NCBI GenBank assembly: GCA_900542575.1
Contig: UQOE01000004.1
Location: 62,001-126,000, forward strand
DNA length: 64,000 nt
Direction: 5' to 3'
Origin: an uncultured Oscillospiraceae bacterium
GTDB taxonomy: Bacteria; Bacillota; Clostridia; Oscillospirales; Acutalibacteraceae
The notes under the pieces are model-generated. The model made no database searches and was not told the origin of the DNA. It worked only from the letters and a program-made list of their open reading frames with translations. The position numbers were made by a program, and so were the translations under genes. Below are positions 43,103 through 51,712 of the stretch, one piece after another. Numbering within the stretch: position 1 is the first letter of the stretch; the number at the start of each line of letters is the position of its first letter.

Positions 43103-43807
43103 GTGGTTTTTGTAACAGGCGACCTCCACGGGGACATGGAGCGTTTTAAAACCCAGGACGCCAAGAAGCTCAAAAAAGGAGATACCCTCCTCGTATGCGG
43201 GGACTTCGGGTTCCTATGGGACGGGTCCAAGGAAGAACAAAAGGAACTGAAAAAACTCGGTGAGAAAAAGTACAACATCTGCTTTGTCGACGGGACCCAC
43301 GAAAATTTCGACCTTCTGCGCCAGTACGAAGTCAGTGAGTGGAACGGCGGAAAAGTTCACCATATTACCGGCGGCGTCTACCACCTTATGCGCGGGCAGA
43401 TCTTCAATATTGAGGGCCTCCGCGTCTTCACCATGGGCGGCGGCGAGAGTCCGGACCTCGACATTCGCATGGCGAACAACAACTGGTATCAGGAAGAGTG
43501 TCCCAACCAGCAGGAGATGATTGAAGGCGCCGATAACCTGGGACGGGCGGACAACGAGGTGGACATTATCATTACCCACGAGCCGTCTGCAAAGGTCAAA
43601 GAATTTCTGCAGATAAAAATGACAGACAAGGCGCGCACCAATCTGCTGAACACCTACCTGGAAGAGCTCAGCAACGCGGTAGACTACCAGAAATGGTACT
43701 TTGGGTGTCTGCATATGGACAAACATGTATCCGGAACGCAGATTGCGGTGTTCACCCGCATTCTGGAGGCCCAGTCCGGCAAACCCATTGCCGCTGTGCG
43801 CAAATAA
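43103..43807 (+). CDS. Calcineurin-like metallophosphatase
   Basis: The product has the family motifs GDLHG (near residue 7), GDFG, GTHENFD (the GNHE site), THEP and GCLHMD. It is a cytoplasmic enzyme of about 234 residues with no signal peptide. I chose GTG 43103 because it precedes the first strand (VVFVTGDLHGD). TTG 43085 is in frame and would add six residues; the ribosome site GGAG (43087-43090) is at 12 bases spacing. Likely substrate is a phosphoprotein or nucleotide, unknown. Confidence 0.8.
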   Translation: MVFVTGDLHGDMERFKTQDAKKLKKGDTLLVCGDFGFLWDGSKEEQKELKKLGEKKYNICFVDGTHENFDLLRQYEVSEWNGGKVHHITGGVYHLMRGQIFNIEGLRVFTMGGGESPDLDIRMANNNWYQEECPNQQEMIEGADNLGRADNEVDIIITHEPSAKVKEFLQIKMTDKARTNLLNTYLEELSNAVDYQKWYFGCLHMDKHVSGTQIAVFTRILEAQSGKPIAAVRK

Positions 43808-43826
43808 GTTCATATAGAACGGACAG

Positions 43827-43867
43827 GAGCGTACTGCAGAATTTCTTCTTGCAGCGCGCTCTTTTTT
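43827..43867 (+). terminator. Terminator of the metallophosphatase gene
   Basis: GAGCGTACTGCAG pairs imperfectly with CTTGCAGCGCGCTC and is followed by T6. The arms resemble the hairpin at 23865 (shared GCGTACTGCAGAA on one strand). Confidence 0.85.
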
Positions 43868-43935
43868 GTATCCTCAGGTCAGTTTCTCACCGGCTGCAGA
43901 ATTATCGTACACGATGCATCTTAAATAGCTCTGAA

Positions 43936-45483
43936 TCAGGTGCTGCGATTTTCCAGTACCGGCAGTGTCCGGCAGGAGAGTGCCTCCAAGAGATGTTCCC
44001 GGCGGATCTCCGGCTCGTCGGACAGGTCTGCAAGCGTGCGTGCAGTTTTCAGGATTTTGTCGTGAGCGCGGGCGGAAAAATGCAGACTGCGGTGGGCCTG
44101 CAGAAGGAGCGCTTCCGCCTCCTGGCTCAGCCGGCAGTACTCCCGGACCATGGGCGCTGTCAGCGCTCCGTTGCAGGTTACCGGGAGCCCGCGGTAACGC
44201 TGCCGCTGAATGTCACGGGCCTGCTCCACCCGCGCCCGGATTTCGGCGGACGTCTGCGCGCAGCCCTCCTGGAGCAGGTCCTTTTCCGGCGGCGGTTCCA
44301 GGACAATCTGCAGGTCAATTCGGTCCAGCAGTGCTCCGGACAGGCTGTGGAGATAGGCGCGGACCTCTCCGTCCGAACAGGTGCAGCGGTGCCCGGCGGC
44401 TCCACGGTATCCGCAGGGACACGGATTCATGGCCCCGACAAGCAGAAGATGACTGGGATAGACGGAGATGCTGGTACCCCGGGCAAGACGGATGACGCCT
44501 TCCTCCAGCGGCTGGAGAAGACTGTTCAGCACCGAGCGGGAGAAAAGAGGCAGCTCATCGAGAAACAGGATTCCGTTGTGGGCGAGGGATATTTCGCCTG
44601 GAAGAGAGCGGATGCCGCCGCCCGCCATGGCTGCCGGTGTGATGGTATGGTGGGGTGCCCGAAACGGACGTTCCTCCAGAAGGGCAGTTCCGGTTGGAAG
44701 ACGGCCTGCCACGGAATAAATACGGGTGGTCTCCAGCGCCTCCTCATAGGTCATGGTGGGAAGAATAGAGGGGAGTGCATTGGCGAGCAGCGTTTTGCCG
44801 GAACCGGGCGGACCCACCATCAGGACACTGTGCCCGCCTGCGGCGGCTATTTCCATAATACGTTTCGGCACTTCCATTCCATGGATATCGCGGAAATCCG
44901 GTGCACTGGAAAGGTATCCGGGAAAGCGGATATCCTGGGGGAGTGTGAGAGGGATGACCGGCGAGATGGGGCAAACTCCATTCAGATGTTCAATGAGCTC
45001 GCCGGCGGTGCGGACCGGGTAGACGGGGAGTCCGCGGACAACCGATGCCTCCCCGGCGTTTTCCGCCGGGAGATAGGCTGCAGATGCACCGGCTTCCTTC
45101 GCGGCGAGAAGCATAGGAAGCACACCGTGTACCGGGCGAACTTCACCGCTCAGGGACAGCTCGCCGAGAAAAAAGGCATTGGCTGCCGCCTCCTGGGACA
45201 GCTGTCCGGCGGCGCAGAGGACGGCAGTGAAGACCGGCAGATCATAGAGAGGGCCGTCTTTGCGCAGCTCTGCAGGGGCAAGGTTAACGGTGATCCGGCT
45301 AACCGGATAGTTCATACCGCTGTTGCGGATGGCAGAGCGGACCCGCTTTCTGGTTTCGGCGGCGGCTGAGCTGGACAGACCGGCCAGTTCAAACCGTGGC
45401 AGGCCGCCGGTAATATCCGCTTCCACTGTAATGGGCAGGGCACTGCTGCCGCAGAGACACGCGCTTTGGACGCTGGCATACAT
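43936..45483 (-). CDS. YifB/ComM-family Mg-chelatase-like ATPase
   Basis: Members act in natural transformation and branch migration of recombination. The 515-residue product has an N-terminal Lon-like domain (SALPITVEADITGGLPRF), Walker A GPPGSGKT at residues 224-231, Walker B in LFLDELP, and the zinc motif PCPCGYRG...C-x-C. Length is normal. AAGGAGG precedes ATG 45483. The gene is alone on its strand here; no DprA or RecA is nearby. Confidence 0.93.
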   Translation of the reverse strand: MYASVQSACLCGSSALPITVEADITGGLPRFELAGLSSSAAAETRKRVRSAIRNSGMNYPVSRITVNLAPAELRKDGPLYDLPVFTAVLCAAGQLSQEAAANAFFLGELSLSGEVRPVHGVLPMLLAAKEAGASAAYLPAENAGEASVVRGLPVYPVRTAGELIEHLNGVCPISPVIPLTLPQDIRFPGYLSSAPDFRDIHGMEVPKRIMEIAAAGGHSVLMVGPPGSGKTLLANALPSILPTMTYEEALETTRIYSVAGRLPTGTALLEERPFRAPHHTITPAAMAGGGIRSLPGEISLAHNGILFLDELPLFSRSVLNSLLQPLEEGVIRLARGTSISVYPSHLLLVGAMNPCPCGYRGAAGHRCTCSDGEVRAYLHSLSGALLDRIDLQIVLEPPPEKDLLQEGCAQTSAEIRARVEQARDIQRQRYRGLPVTCNGALTAPMVREYCRLSQEAEALLLQAHRSLHFSARAHDKILKTARTLADLSDEPEIRREHLLEALSCRTLPVLENRST

Positions 45484-45621
45484 AAGAAAGACCTCCTTGT
45501 GTCAGGGTAGGCCTATCTTAGCATGGAATGCCCGCTTTGCTGATCTGCCTGGAATGAGAGGAGGGAATGGCGCCGGGAACGGAGCCGCTCATGGGGAATG
45601 AACGGCATCAATTCTACAAAT

Positions 45622-45651
45622 TTGACAAAATATTTTGACTTGTTGTACACT
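45622..45651 (+). promoter_or_regulatory. Promoter of the zinc-ribbon gene
   Basis: A perfect TTGACA (45622-45627) lies 18 bases upstream of TACACT (45646-45651). The start ATG of the gene is 34 bases further. Confidence 0.5.
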
Positions 45652-45684
45652 TGTAGGGTAACGTTACAAGAGAGGGGAGTAACC

Positions 45685-45978
45685 ATGACTTACGAGGACA
45701 AAACACTCGTCTGCAAAGACTGCGGCAAAGAGTTCGTCTTTACGGCCGGAGAACAGGAGTTCTACGCCGAAAAGGGGTTTGAAAATGAGCCGCAGCGCTG
45801 TAAGGCGTGCCGCGATGCCCGCAAGCAGGCCATCCGCGCCAAACGGCCCATGTATGACGCCGTCTGCGCAACTTGCGGTGCTGCATGTAAAGTTCCGTTC
45901 CGTCCGCGCCCGGACCGGCCAGTCTACTGCAGCGAATGCTTTGCGAAGATGACGGAATCGGCAGAGGCAGAATCATGA
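45685..45978 (+). CDS. Zinc-ribbon protein with two zinc knuckles
   Basis: The 97-residue product has an N-terminal zinc ribbon (CKDCGKEFVF...CKACRDARKQA) and a C-terminal cysteine-rich part (CATCGAACKVPF...CSECF). The same layout is seen in small cytosolic zinc-ribbon proteins of unknown function (zf-trcl type) common in Clostridia. ATG 45685 follows AGAGGGGAG. It overlaps the next small gene by four bases. Binding of RNA or a zinc-buffer role is possible, not shown. Confidence 0.75.
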   Translation: MTYEDKTLVCKDCGKEFVFTAGEQEFYAEKGFENEPQRCKACRDARKQAIRAKRPMYDAVCATCGAACKVPFRPRPDRPVYCSECFAKMTESAEAES

Positions 45979-46166
45979 GAAGAGAGACTGTCATCCACAT
46001 TGCTGTTTCATCGGCAGCTGCGGCTGGCGCCGTCATCGTTCTGCTTCGCAGACGCGGGGAGGACGATGAGGCGGAAGCGGCCTTTTTTGCGGCAGATCAT
46101 CCGGAAAACGGAGACCTTTTGTGGAACAGCAGCCTGACGGACCAGAATTCGGACGAAGACATCTGA
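45975..46166 (+). CDS. Small single-pass membrane protein, unknown
   Basis: The 63-residue product starts at ATG 45975 in an ATGA overlap with the zinc-ribbon stop. Residues 5-24 (TVIHIAVSSAAAAGAVIVLL) form one hydrophobic helix followed by RRR and an acidic tail. No homologue is recalled. The coupling to the zinc-ribbon gene suggests they are co-expressed. Confidence 0.5.
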   Translation: MRRETVIHIAVSSAAAAGAVIVLLRRRGEDDEAEAAFFAADHPENGDLLWNSSLTDQNSDEDI

Positions 46167-46184
46167 ACATCCAGAGAAAAGAAA

Positions 46185-46222
46185 AACCGCTGTAACCGGA
46201 ACTTCCCGGGTACAGCGGTCTT
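46185..46222. terminator. Bidirectional terminator
   Basis: AACCGCTGTA pairs with TACAGCGGTC; T-runs follow on both strands (T6 rightward, TTTTTC leftward). It ends the rightward small genes and the leftward secA-GGDEF operon. Confidence 0.88.
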
Positions 46223-46224
46223 TT

Positions 46225-47397
46225 TTATTTTTTATCTCCGGTGCGTCGATTATGGGCGGCATATGGGCTGGGAGCCGTGAAATCAGCGTCCTGGAAAGGA
46301 AGTCCGTCGCGCCAGACCACACAGTTGCGCCCGCGGCGCTTGGCGAGGTAAAGGTTGGAATCGACCGAGCGGAGCAGGAGCTCGATGCTCATGCCGGGCT
46401 CATATTGGCAGACCCCGCAGCTGATGGTGACAATTTCGCCGCCCATGTCGTCCAGAAGGGGACGGGAGGAGATTTCTCTGCGGATTTCATCTGCTCTCCG
46501 GAAAGCGGTAGTATCTCCGGCGTTGGGGAGCACACAGAGAAATTCTTCTCCCCCATAGCGGGTGATGATATCGTCCGGCCGCAGATGGGCACGGACAGTG
46601 TCCGTCAGACTGCGGAGACATTCGTCGCCCACCAGGTGACCGAAGCGGTCGTTGATGGATTTAAACCAGTCAATATCGAACATGATGACGGAAAAAACTT
46701 TCATGGCTCCGCTGTCGGTCTGCATTTTGCACTGGGTCAGGTAGTCGTGCATAAAGGCACGGTCGTAGGTGCCGGTCAGGGGGTCCTTCTGGGCCGATTC
46801 CCGGATCTGCTGCAGCAGTTCAGTGGACATGCGGCGGTTCTCCTCAAAGTTGCGTCGCATCATGCGAAAGGCTTCGCCTACGGTCAGCCCGACAAAGACA
46901 ATGGTCAGCGGTATGAGCAGATAGGCTCTCTTTCCCAGTACGACAAAGGATTCCGCAATTTCCGGGTGCAGGTGGTCGAGAACCATACAGGCGATGAATT
47001 CTGCTGCCGAGAGGCCGGCACAGAAGTAGAGAGCCAGGTTGTCCAGGAGAAGGACCGTTTCCATGATGAGCAGAATATAGAAGAGCGGTGCAGCGCCTGC
47101 GATGCCGCCGCCAAGGAAGAACAGGAATGGCCAGATGACACAGCTGTAGACAAAACAGAACAGATTATAGACAGCGCCCCGTGCTAGCCGGCTGCTGACC
47201 CGCCTCCAGATGCGGTACAGAACAAAGTTGAAGATGAGGCAGGCGCCCTGCACGGCTAAAATCTGCCAGCCAAGACGAAACAGCGCAAAAAGCACCAGTG
47301 CAAGGATAAATCCGATGGAAGAGCTGCCGAGGAAAAACAGAAAGAGCTCGGATTTCAGCGCGATAGACTCAATGCCGATGCGGCGATGGTTTGCCAT
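46225..47397 (-). CDS. Membrane diguanylate cyclase (GGDEF), with I-site
   Basis: It probably makes c-di-GMP from GTP. The 390-residue product has about six N-terminal hydrophobic segments (residues 15-170) and a C-terminal GGDEF domain: FDIDWFKSINDRFGH, active-site GGEEF in RYGGEEFLC. An inhibitory site RPDD precedes it, seven positions upstream, so feedback control is likely. No sensor domain other than the membrane part is seen. Start ATG 47397 follows GAGGGG. It is the last gene of the leftward secA operon, with 26 bases to the next. Confidence 0.88.
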   Translation of the reverse strand: MANHRRIGIESIALKSELFLFFLGSSSIGFILALVLFALFRLGWQILAVQGACLIFNFVLYRIWRRVSSRLARGAVYNLFCFVYSCVIWPFLFFLGGGIAGAAPLFYILLIMETVLLLDNLALYFCAGLSAAEFIACMVLDHLHPEIAESFVVLGKRAYLLIPLTIVFVGLTVGEAFRMMRRNFEENRRMSTELLQQIRESAQKDPLTGTYDRAFMHDYLTQCKMQTDSGAMKVFSVIMFDIDWFKSINDRFGHLVGDECLRSLTDTVRAHLRPDDIITRYGGEEFLCVLPNAGDTTAFRRADEIRREISSRPLLDDMGGEIVTISCGVCQYEPGMSIELLLRSVDSNLYLAKRRGRNCVVWRDGLPFQDADFTAPSPYAAHNRRTGDKK

Positions 47398-47423
47398 TTC
47401 TGTTTTCCCCTCTTTTCATTTTC

Positions 47424-48533
47424 TCACGGGCCGAATACCCGGTTTTTCCCCATCTCTTTGGCGCGGTACATATTGCGGTCCGCACGGCTTACAAGAGCTT
47501 CTGCGCCTTCTCCCTTTCGAAACGCAGAGACGCCGATGCTGACGGTAATTCTCTCTCTTTTGGGCAGATCGGCGGTCAGATGCGTCCGGGCATTTTTCTC
47601 CCGGAGCGTCTCTGCGAGATCTGCCGCCTGTTCTGCCGAAGTGTTCGGCAGAAGCAGGATAAATTCCTCGCCGCCGAATCGATTCGCCGTCATCCGCCCG
47701 GAGCAGCTGCCGCGCAGGAGTTCTCCCAGACCGGTCAGAACGCGGTCGCCGGCCAAGTGCCCGTATTGGTCGTTGATGCGCTTGAAATCGTCAATATCCA
47801 GCAGCAGGAGTGAGAGCGGAAGTCCTTTTTTGTCTGCGCGGGCTGTCTCGGCCCGCAGACGGATGTACATGGCGCGCCTGTTGTAGAGTCCGGTCAGGGA
47901 GTCGATCTCCGAGAGGCGGCTGATCTCAATAATATTTTCCTCCACCGAGTGGCTCTCCTGGCGGAAGACGCTGAACAGCACCTTCGCCAGAACGGCCAGA
48001 GCAATGGCCACCAGGAGAACATTGGAGCCTACGGCGACATTGTCAAACCAGTGCGATCCGCGGAACAGAGACGGAAACTGCACAAGCTTTGTCCGCAGAA
48101 TGTAGGAAACACCATAGATGCATAAAATCCAGATGCTCTGCAGAATGGTCAGAACAAAGCCGCGCCTTCCGGGGACCAGGGAGAATGTCAGGATGAGGGC
48201 GAGTGCAAAAAAGGCGGAGATTCCACTGTGAATGGAACCTCCGCACAGATAAATTGCAGGTAATGCAGCCAGGTCCAGTGCGAGCAGAATGGCCGTGAGG
48301 ATCTGTGAGCGGCGTTCCGGGAACCGGAGTTCCAGAAGCCACAGACATAAGATAAGAACCGTCATGACTGCTGCCAGAATGGAAGCCTGAACGGAAGAGT
48401 GGATGAAAATGCAGGTAAGCGCTCCGGCCACGCCGATGACCGTGCTGAAGGCCATCAGAATATTGAACAGGCGCTGGTTCAGAGGAACCTGTGCACCGTA
48501 CAGTTTGTGGAAGAGCTCAGCGCGCGTTTTCAT
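47424..48533 (-). CDS. Membrane diguanylate cyclase (GGDEF), without I-site
   Basis: The 369-residue product also has about six N-terminal hydrophobic segments and a GGDEF domain: LDIDDFKRINDQYGH and GGEEF in RFGGEEFIL. The RxxD inhibitory position reads GRMTAN and lacks the aspartate, so no product inhibition is expected. It starts six bases after the secA stop with a weak site (GAGGGTAAGG within secA), which suggests coupling. It may have arisen by duplication of the other GGDEF gene, though their N-termini differ. Confidence 0.87.
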   Translation of the reverse strand: MKTRAELFHKLYGAQVPLNQRLFNILMAFSTVIGVAGALTCIFIHSSVQASILAAVMTVLILCLWLLELRFPERRSQILTAILLALDLAALPAIYLCGGSIHSGISAFFALALILTFSLVPGRRGFVLTILQSIWILCIYGVSYILRTKLVQFPSLFRGSHWFDNVAVGSNVLLVAIALAVLAKVLFSVFRQESHSVEENIIEISRLSEIDSLTGLYNRRAMYIRLRAETARADKKGLPLSLLLLDIDDFKRINDQYGHLAGDRVLTGLGELLRGSCSGRMTANRFGGEEFILLLPNTSAEQAADLAETLREKNARTHLTADLPKRERITVSIGVSAFRKGEGAEALVSRADRNMYRAKEMGKNRVFGP

Positions 48534-48539
48534 GAGAAG

Positions 48540-51284
48540 TTAAACCTTACCCTCCTGAATGTCCTGCATCATATGACACTTTTTATATTTCTTGCCGCTG
48601 CCGCACCAGCAGGGGTCGTTCGGACCCGGGTGCTGCGTCTTCTTGACCGGCTTGCGGGCACCGCCGTTTTCGGCTTCGTCGCTGCCGCTGGTACTGGTAA
48701 TGCGGGCAACACTCTTTCTCTTGATAGGAGCCTGTTTCTTGAGCTGAACGGTGAGCATGTCGTGAACGGTGTCCTCACGGATTTCCTCGGTCATCTCATT
48801 GAACATGTCAGAACCCTGGTACTTGTAGGCGACAACCGGGTCCTGCTGCGCGTAGGCGCGGAGGCCGATGCTGTCCTGCAGCTGTTCCATGGCGTCGATA
48901 TGGTCCATCCAGTGGAGGTCGACGTTGCGGAGCAGGATCATGCGCTCCAGATTGCGCATGACCTCGGAGCCGAACTCCTCTTCACGGGCATCGTAAATGC
49001 CGCGGCCCTTGGTCTTGAGGTAGGTGGAGATTTCCTCCGTGGAGTGCATGGAGGTGAGATCGTCGTCCTCGTCGAGGATCCAGCCGAGGAAGCGGGAGCG
49101 GAGGCCGTCGAGGTCCCAGTCCTCTTCGCTGTCGCCGGTCAGATACATGGCGACGGCGTTGTCGATGGTCTCGTCGAGCATTTTGAGGATGTTATCCTTG
49201 AGGTCGGTCTCGTCGAGAACCTCGTCACGCTGTTTGTAGATGATCTTACGCTGCTGGTTCATGACGTCGTCGAACTGGAGGACGTGCTTACGGATGGCGT
49301 AGTTTTCGCCCTCGACCTTTTTCTGGGCGTTGGCGATGGTCTTGGTCAGCGTCTTGAGCTCAATGGGGGTGTTCTCGTCGACGTTGAGGGTGTTCATGAT
49401 GCGGGTCATGCGGTCGCCGCCGAACAGCCGGATGAGATCGTCTTCCAGGGAAAGGAAGAAACGGGATGCACCCGGGTCGCCCTGACGGCCGGAACGGCCG
49501 CGCAGCTGGTTGTCGATACGGCGGGATTCATGCCGCTCGGTACCGATGATATAGAGACCGCCGGCTTCGCGGACTTTCTCTGCCTCCGGTTCAATCTGCT
49601 TCTTGAACTTGTCCAGGAGTTTTGCATAGTCCTCGCGGGCGGCAAGTACGTCCTTGTTGTCGGTCTCCGCGTAGCCCATAGCCTCGTTGACCGTGTCGTT
49701 GGAGTAGCCGAGCTTGCGGAGCTGGGCTTTGGCCAGAAACTCCGGGTTGCCGCCGAGCATGATGTCGGTGCCTCGGCCGGCCATGTTGGTGGCGATGGTG
49801 ATAGCGCCGAATTTGCCCGCCTGGGCGATGATTTCGGCTTCGCGCTCGTTGTTCTTGGCGTTCAGGACCTCATGCTTCAGGCCCTTCTGTTTGAGCATAC
49901 GGCTGAGGCGCTCGGATTTCTCGATGTTGATCGTACCGACGAGCACCGGCTGGCCCTTGGCGTGGGCGGCCTGAATTTCGTCGAGAACCGCCTGGAACTT
50001 GCCCTTCTCGGTCTTGTAGACGACGTCGTTGCGGTCTTCGCGGATCATGGGCTTGTTGGTCGGGATTTCGACCGGATACAGGTTATAGATTTCGTTGAAC
50101 TCGTCTGCCTCGGTCATGGCTGTACCGGTCATACCGGAGAGCTTGCTGTACAGACGGAAGAAGTTCTGGAAGGTGATGGTGGCGAGGGTCTTGGACTCTC
50201 TCTGAACACGGACGTGCTCTTTTGCCTCGAGGGCCTGGTGAAGGCCTTCGTTGTAGCGGCGGCCCAGCATAATACGGCCGGTGAACTCGTCGACGATGAG
50301 AACTTCGCCGTCTTTGACGACGTAGTCGATGTCGCGGTGCATGACGCCGTGGGCACGGATGGCCTGGTTGATGTGGTGGAACAGGGTCGTGTTGTCCGCG
50401 TCGGTCAGGTTGTCGACGTGGAAGAAGGCCTCGGCTTTCTTGACGCCGCTGGCGGTCAGAGTCGCGGTCTTGTTTTTCTCGTCAACGACGTAGTCGCCGT
50501 CACCGACATCCTCGACTTCCTGCTTGGACTCAACTTCCTTGACCTTGCTCATGGTGAGGGTCTTGACAAAGGAGTCGGCGAGCGTGTAGAGGTCGGTGGA
50601 CTCAGTGCCCTGACCGGAAATGATGAGCGGAGTACGGGCTTCATCAATAAGGATGGAGTCGACCTCATCGACGATGGCATAATTCAGACCGCGCTGTACT
50701 TTTTCGCTCTTGTACTGGACCATGTTGTCGCGGAGGTAGTCGAAACCAAATTCGTTGTTTGTGCCGTAGGTGATGTCGGCGGCATAGGCTTCGCGGCGCT
50801 GGTCCGGGTCGAGTCCGTTGACAATGAGGCCGACGGAGAGGCCGAGGAAGCGGTATACTTTGCCCATCCACTCCGAGTCGCGGCGGGCGAGGTAGTCGTT
50901 GACGGTGACGATATGGACCCCTTTGCCGGAGAGGGCATTGAGGTAGGCCGGCAGGGTGGCGACGAGGGTTTTGCCTTCGCCGGTCTTCATTTCAGCGATG
51001 CCGCCGTTGTGGAGGACGATGCCGCCGAGAATCTGAACCGGATAGGGTTTCAGTTCGAGGACACGCCAGGATGCCTCGCGGCAGGCGGCGAATGCGTCGG
51101 GCAGGATGTCGTCCAGGGTCTCGCCGTTGGCAAGACGTTCTTTGAGCGCCGGGGTTACGCTCTGAAGTTCTTCATCCGACATGGCCGCATATTTCTCGTC
51201 GAGAGCGAGAACAGCGTCTTTTATCGGAGTCATCTTCTTGATCTGTTTGGAAGAGTAGTCAAAGAGGTTTTTAAAAACTCCCAT
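48540..51284 (-). CDS. secA: Protein translocase ATPase SecA
   Basis: SecA is the motor that drives preproteins through SecYEG. The 914-residue product has the DEAD motor with [11 protein letters not shown] (Walker A, near residue 100) and [15 protein letters not shown], the helical scaffold, [14 protein letters not shown], and at the C-terminus the zinc motif [13 protein letters not shown] that binds SecB or ribosomes. AAGGAG precedes ATG 51284. SecY is at 7.7 kb. The downstream GGDEF genes appear to be in its operon. Confidence 0.97.
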   Translation of the reverse strand: MGVFKNLFDYSSKQIKKMTPIKDAVLALDEKYAAMSDEELQSVTPALKERLANGETLDDILPDAFAACREASWRVLELKPYPVQILGGIVLHNGGIAEMKTGEGKTLVATLPAYLNALSGKGVHIVTVNDYLARRDSEWMGKVYRFLGLSVGLIVNGLDPDQRREAYAADITYGTNNEFGFDYLRDNMVQYKSEKVQRGLNYAIVDEVDSILIDEARTPLIISGQGTESTDLYTLADSFVKTLTMSKVKEVESKQEVEDVGDGDYVVDEKNKTATLTASGVKKAEAFFHVDNLTDADNTTLFHHINQAIRAHGVMHRDIDYVVKDGEVLIVDEFTGRIMLGRRYNEGLHQALEAKEHVRVQRESKTLATITFQNFFRLYSKLSGMTGTAMTEADEFNEIYNLYPVEIPTNKPMIREDRNDVVYKTEKGKFQAVLDEIQAAHAKGQPVLVGTINIEKSERLSRMLKQKGLKHEVLNAKNNEREAEIIAQAGKFGAITIATNMAGRGTDIMLGGNPEFLAKAQLRKLGYSNDTVNEAMGYAETDNKDVLAAREDYAKLLDKFKKQIEPEAEKVREAGGLYIIGTERHESRRIDNQLRGRSGRQGDPGASRFFLSLEDDLIRLFGGDRMTRIMNTLNVDENTPIELKTLTKTIANAQKKVEGENYAIRKHVLQFDDVMNQQRKIIYKQRDEVLDETDLKDNILKMLDETIDNAVAMYLTGDSEEDWDLDGLRSRFLGWILDEDDDLTSMHSTEEISTYLKTKGRGIYDAREEEFGSEVMRNLERMILLRNVDLHWMDHIDAMEQLQDSIGLRAYAQQDPVVAYKYQGSDMFNEMTEEIREDTVHDMLTVQLKKQAPIKRKSVARITSTSGSDEAENGGARKPVKKTQHPGPNDPCWCGSGKKYKKCHMMQDIQEGKV

Positions 51285-51455
51285 GCAATGTAGCTCCTTT
51301 TTCCTTTTGCTAGTTTTTACATACCTATTATTAATAGGGCCTGGAATGGGACGGCGGGAAAGCCAGTCCCACTGATAAGCATAACGATAAACTAAATTGT
51401 ATCATAAACATGTTCAGAAATAAATCAAAAACTTGAAAACCGGCGAATTGGATTA

Positions 51456-51484
51456 TTGCTTTTTCGCGGGCCAGCCGTTATAAT
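51456..51484 (+). promoter_or_regulatory. Promoter of the SRP RNA gene
   Basis: TTGCTT (51456-51461) and TATAAT (51479-51484) are separated by 17 bases. Transcription would start about 27 bases upstream of the folded SRP RNA core, implying 5' processing. Confidence 0.6.
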
Positions 51485-51517
51485 ATATAGCGCAAAGAGC
51501 GAAGTGAGCTTTTGTTT

Positions 51518-51634
51518 GGCCATATGGCGTGTGGGTCCTGTGCGACGGAGCGCTGTGAATCATGTCAGGCGGGGAACCGAGCAGCATTAAGCAGTTGCGC
51601 CGTGCGCCACAGGGTGCCTGCCCGCCATATGGTC
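51518..51634 (+). ncRNA. ffs: Signal recognition particle RNA, small type
   Basis: The RNA core of the particle that targets membrane proteins with Ffh. The terminal helix GGCCATATGGCG pairs with CGCCATATGGTC (51623-51634). The apical domain IV reads GTCAGG-CGG-GGAA-CCG-AGCAGC, with the GGAA tetraloop and the symmetric loop bound by Ffh. Length is about 117 bases, so it lacks the Alu domain seen in Bacillus. It lies upstream of dnaX, as in many Firmicutes, and divergent from secA. Confidence 0.9.
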
Positions 51635-51639
51635 AAGGG

Positions 51640-51660
51640 AAAGCAGCTTTGCTTTTTTTA
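51640..51660 (+). terminator. Terminator of the SRP RNA gene
   Basis: AAAGCA pairs with TGCTTT around GCTT, followed by T6-7. It separates ffs from dnaX. Confidence 0.85.
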
Positions 51661-51712
51661 TGCCCGAAAGCGCGGTTTGGCTTATAATGGCAGGTGAAAA
51701 GGAGGAGTGTGC

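Noticed and set aside
48399..51293. A very long open frame on the plus strand opposite secA
   Set aside because: It lies exactly over secA on the opposite strand. High GC with strong codon bias often leaves antisense frames open. It has low-complexity Val/Gly/Asp composition and no recognisable domain, while secA has full motifs.
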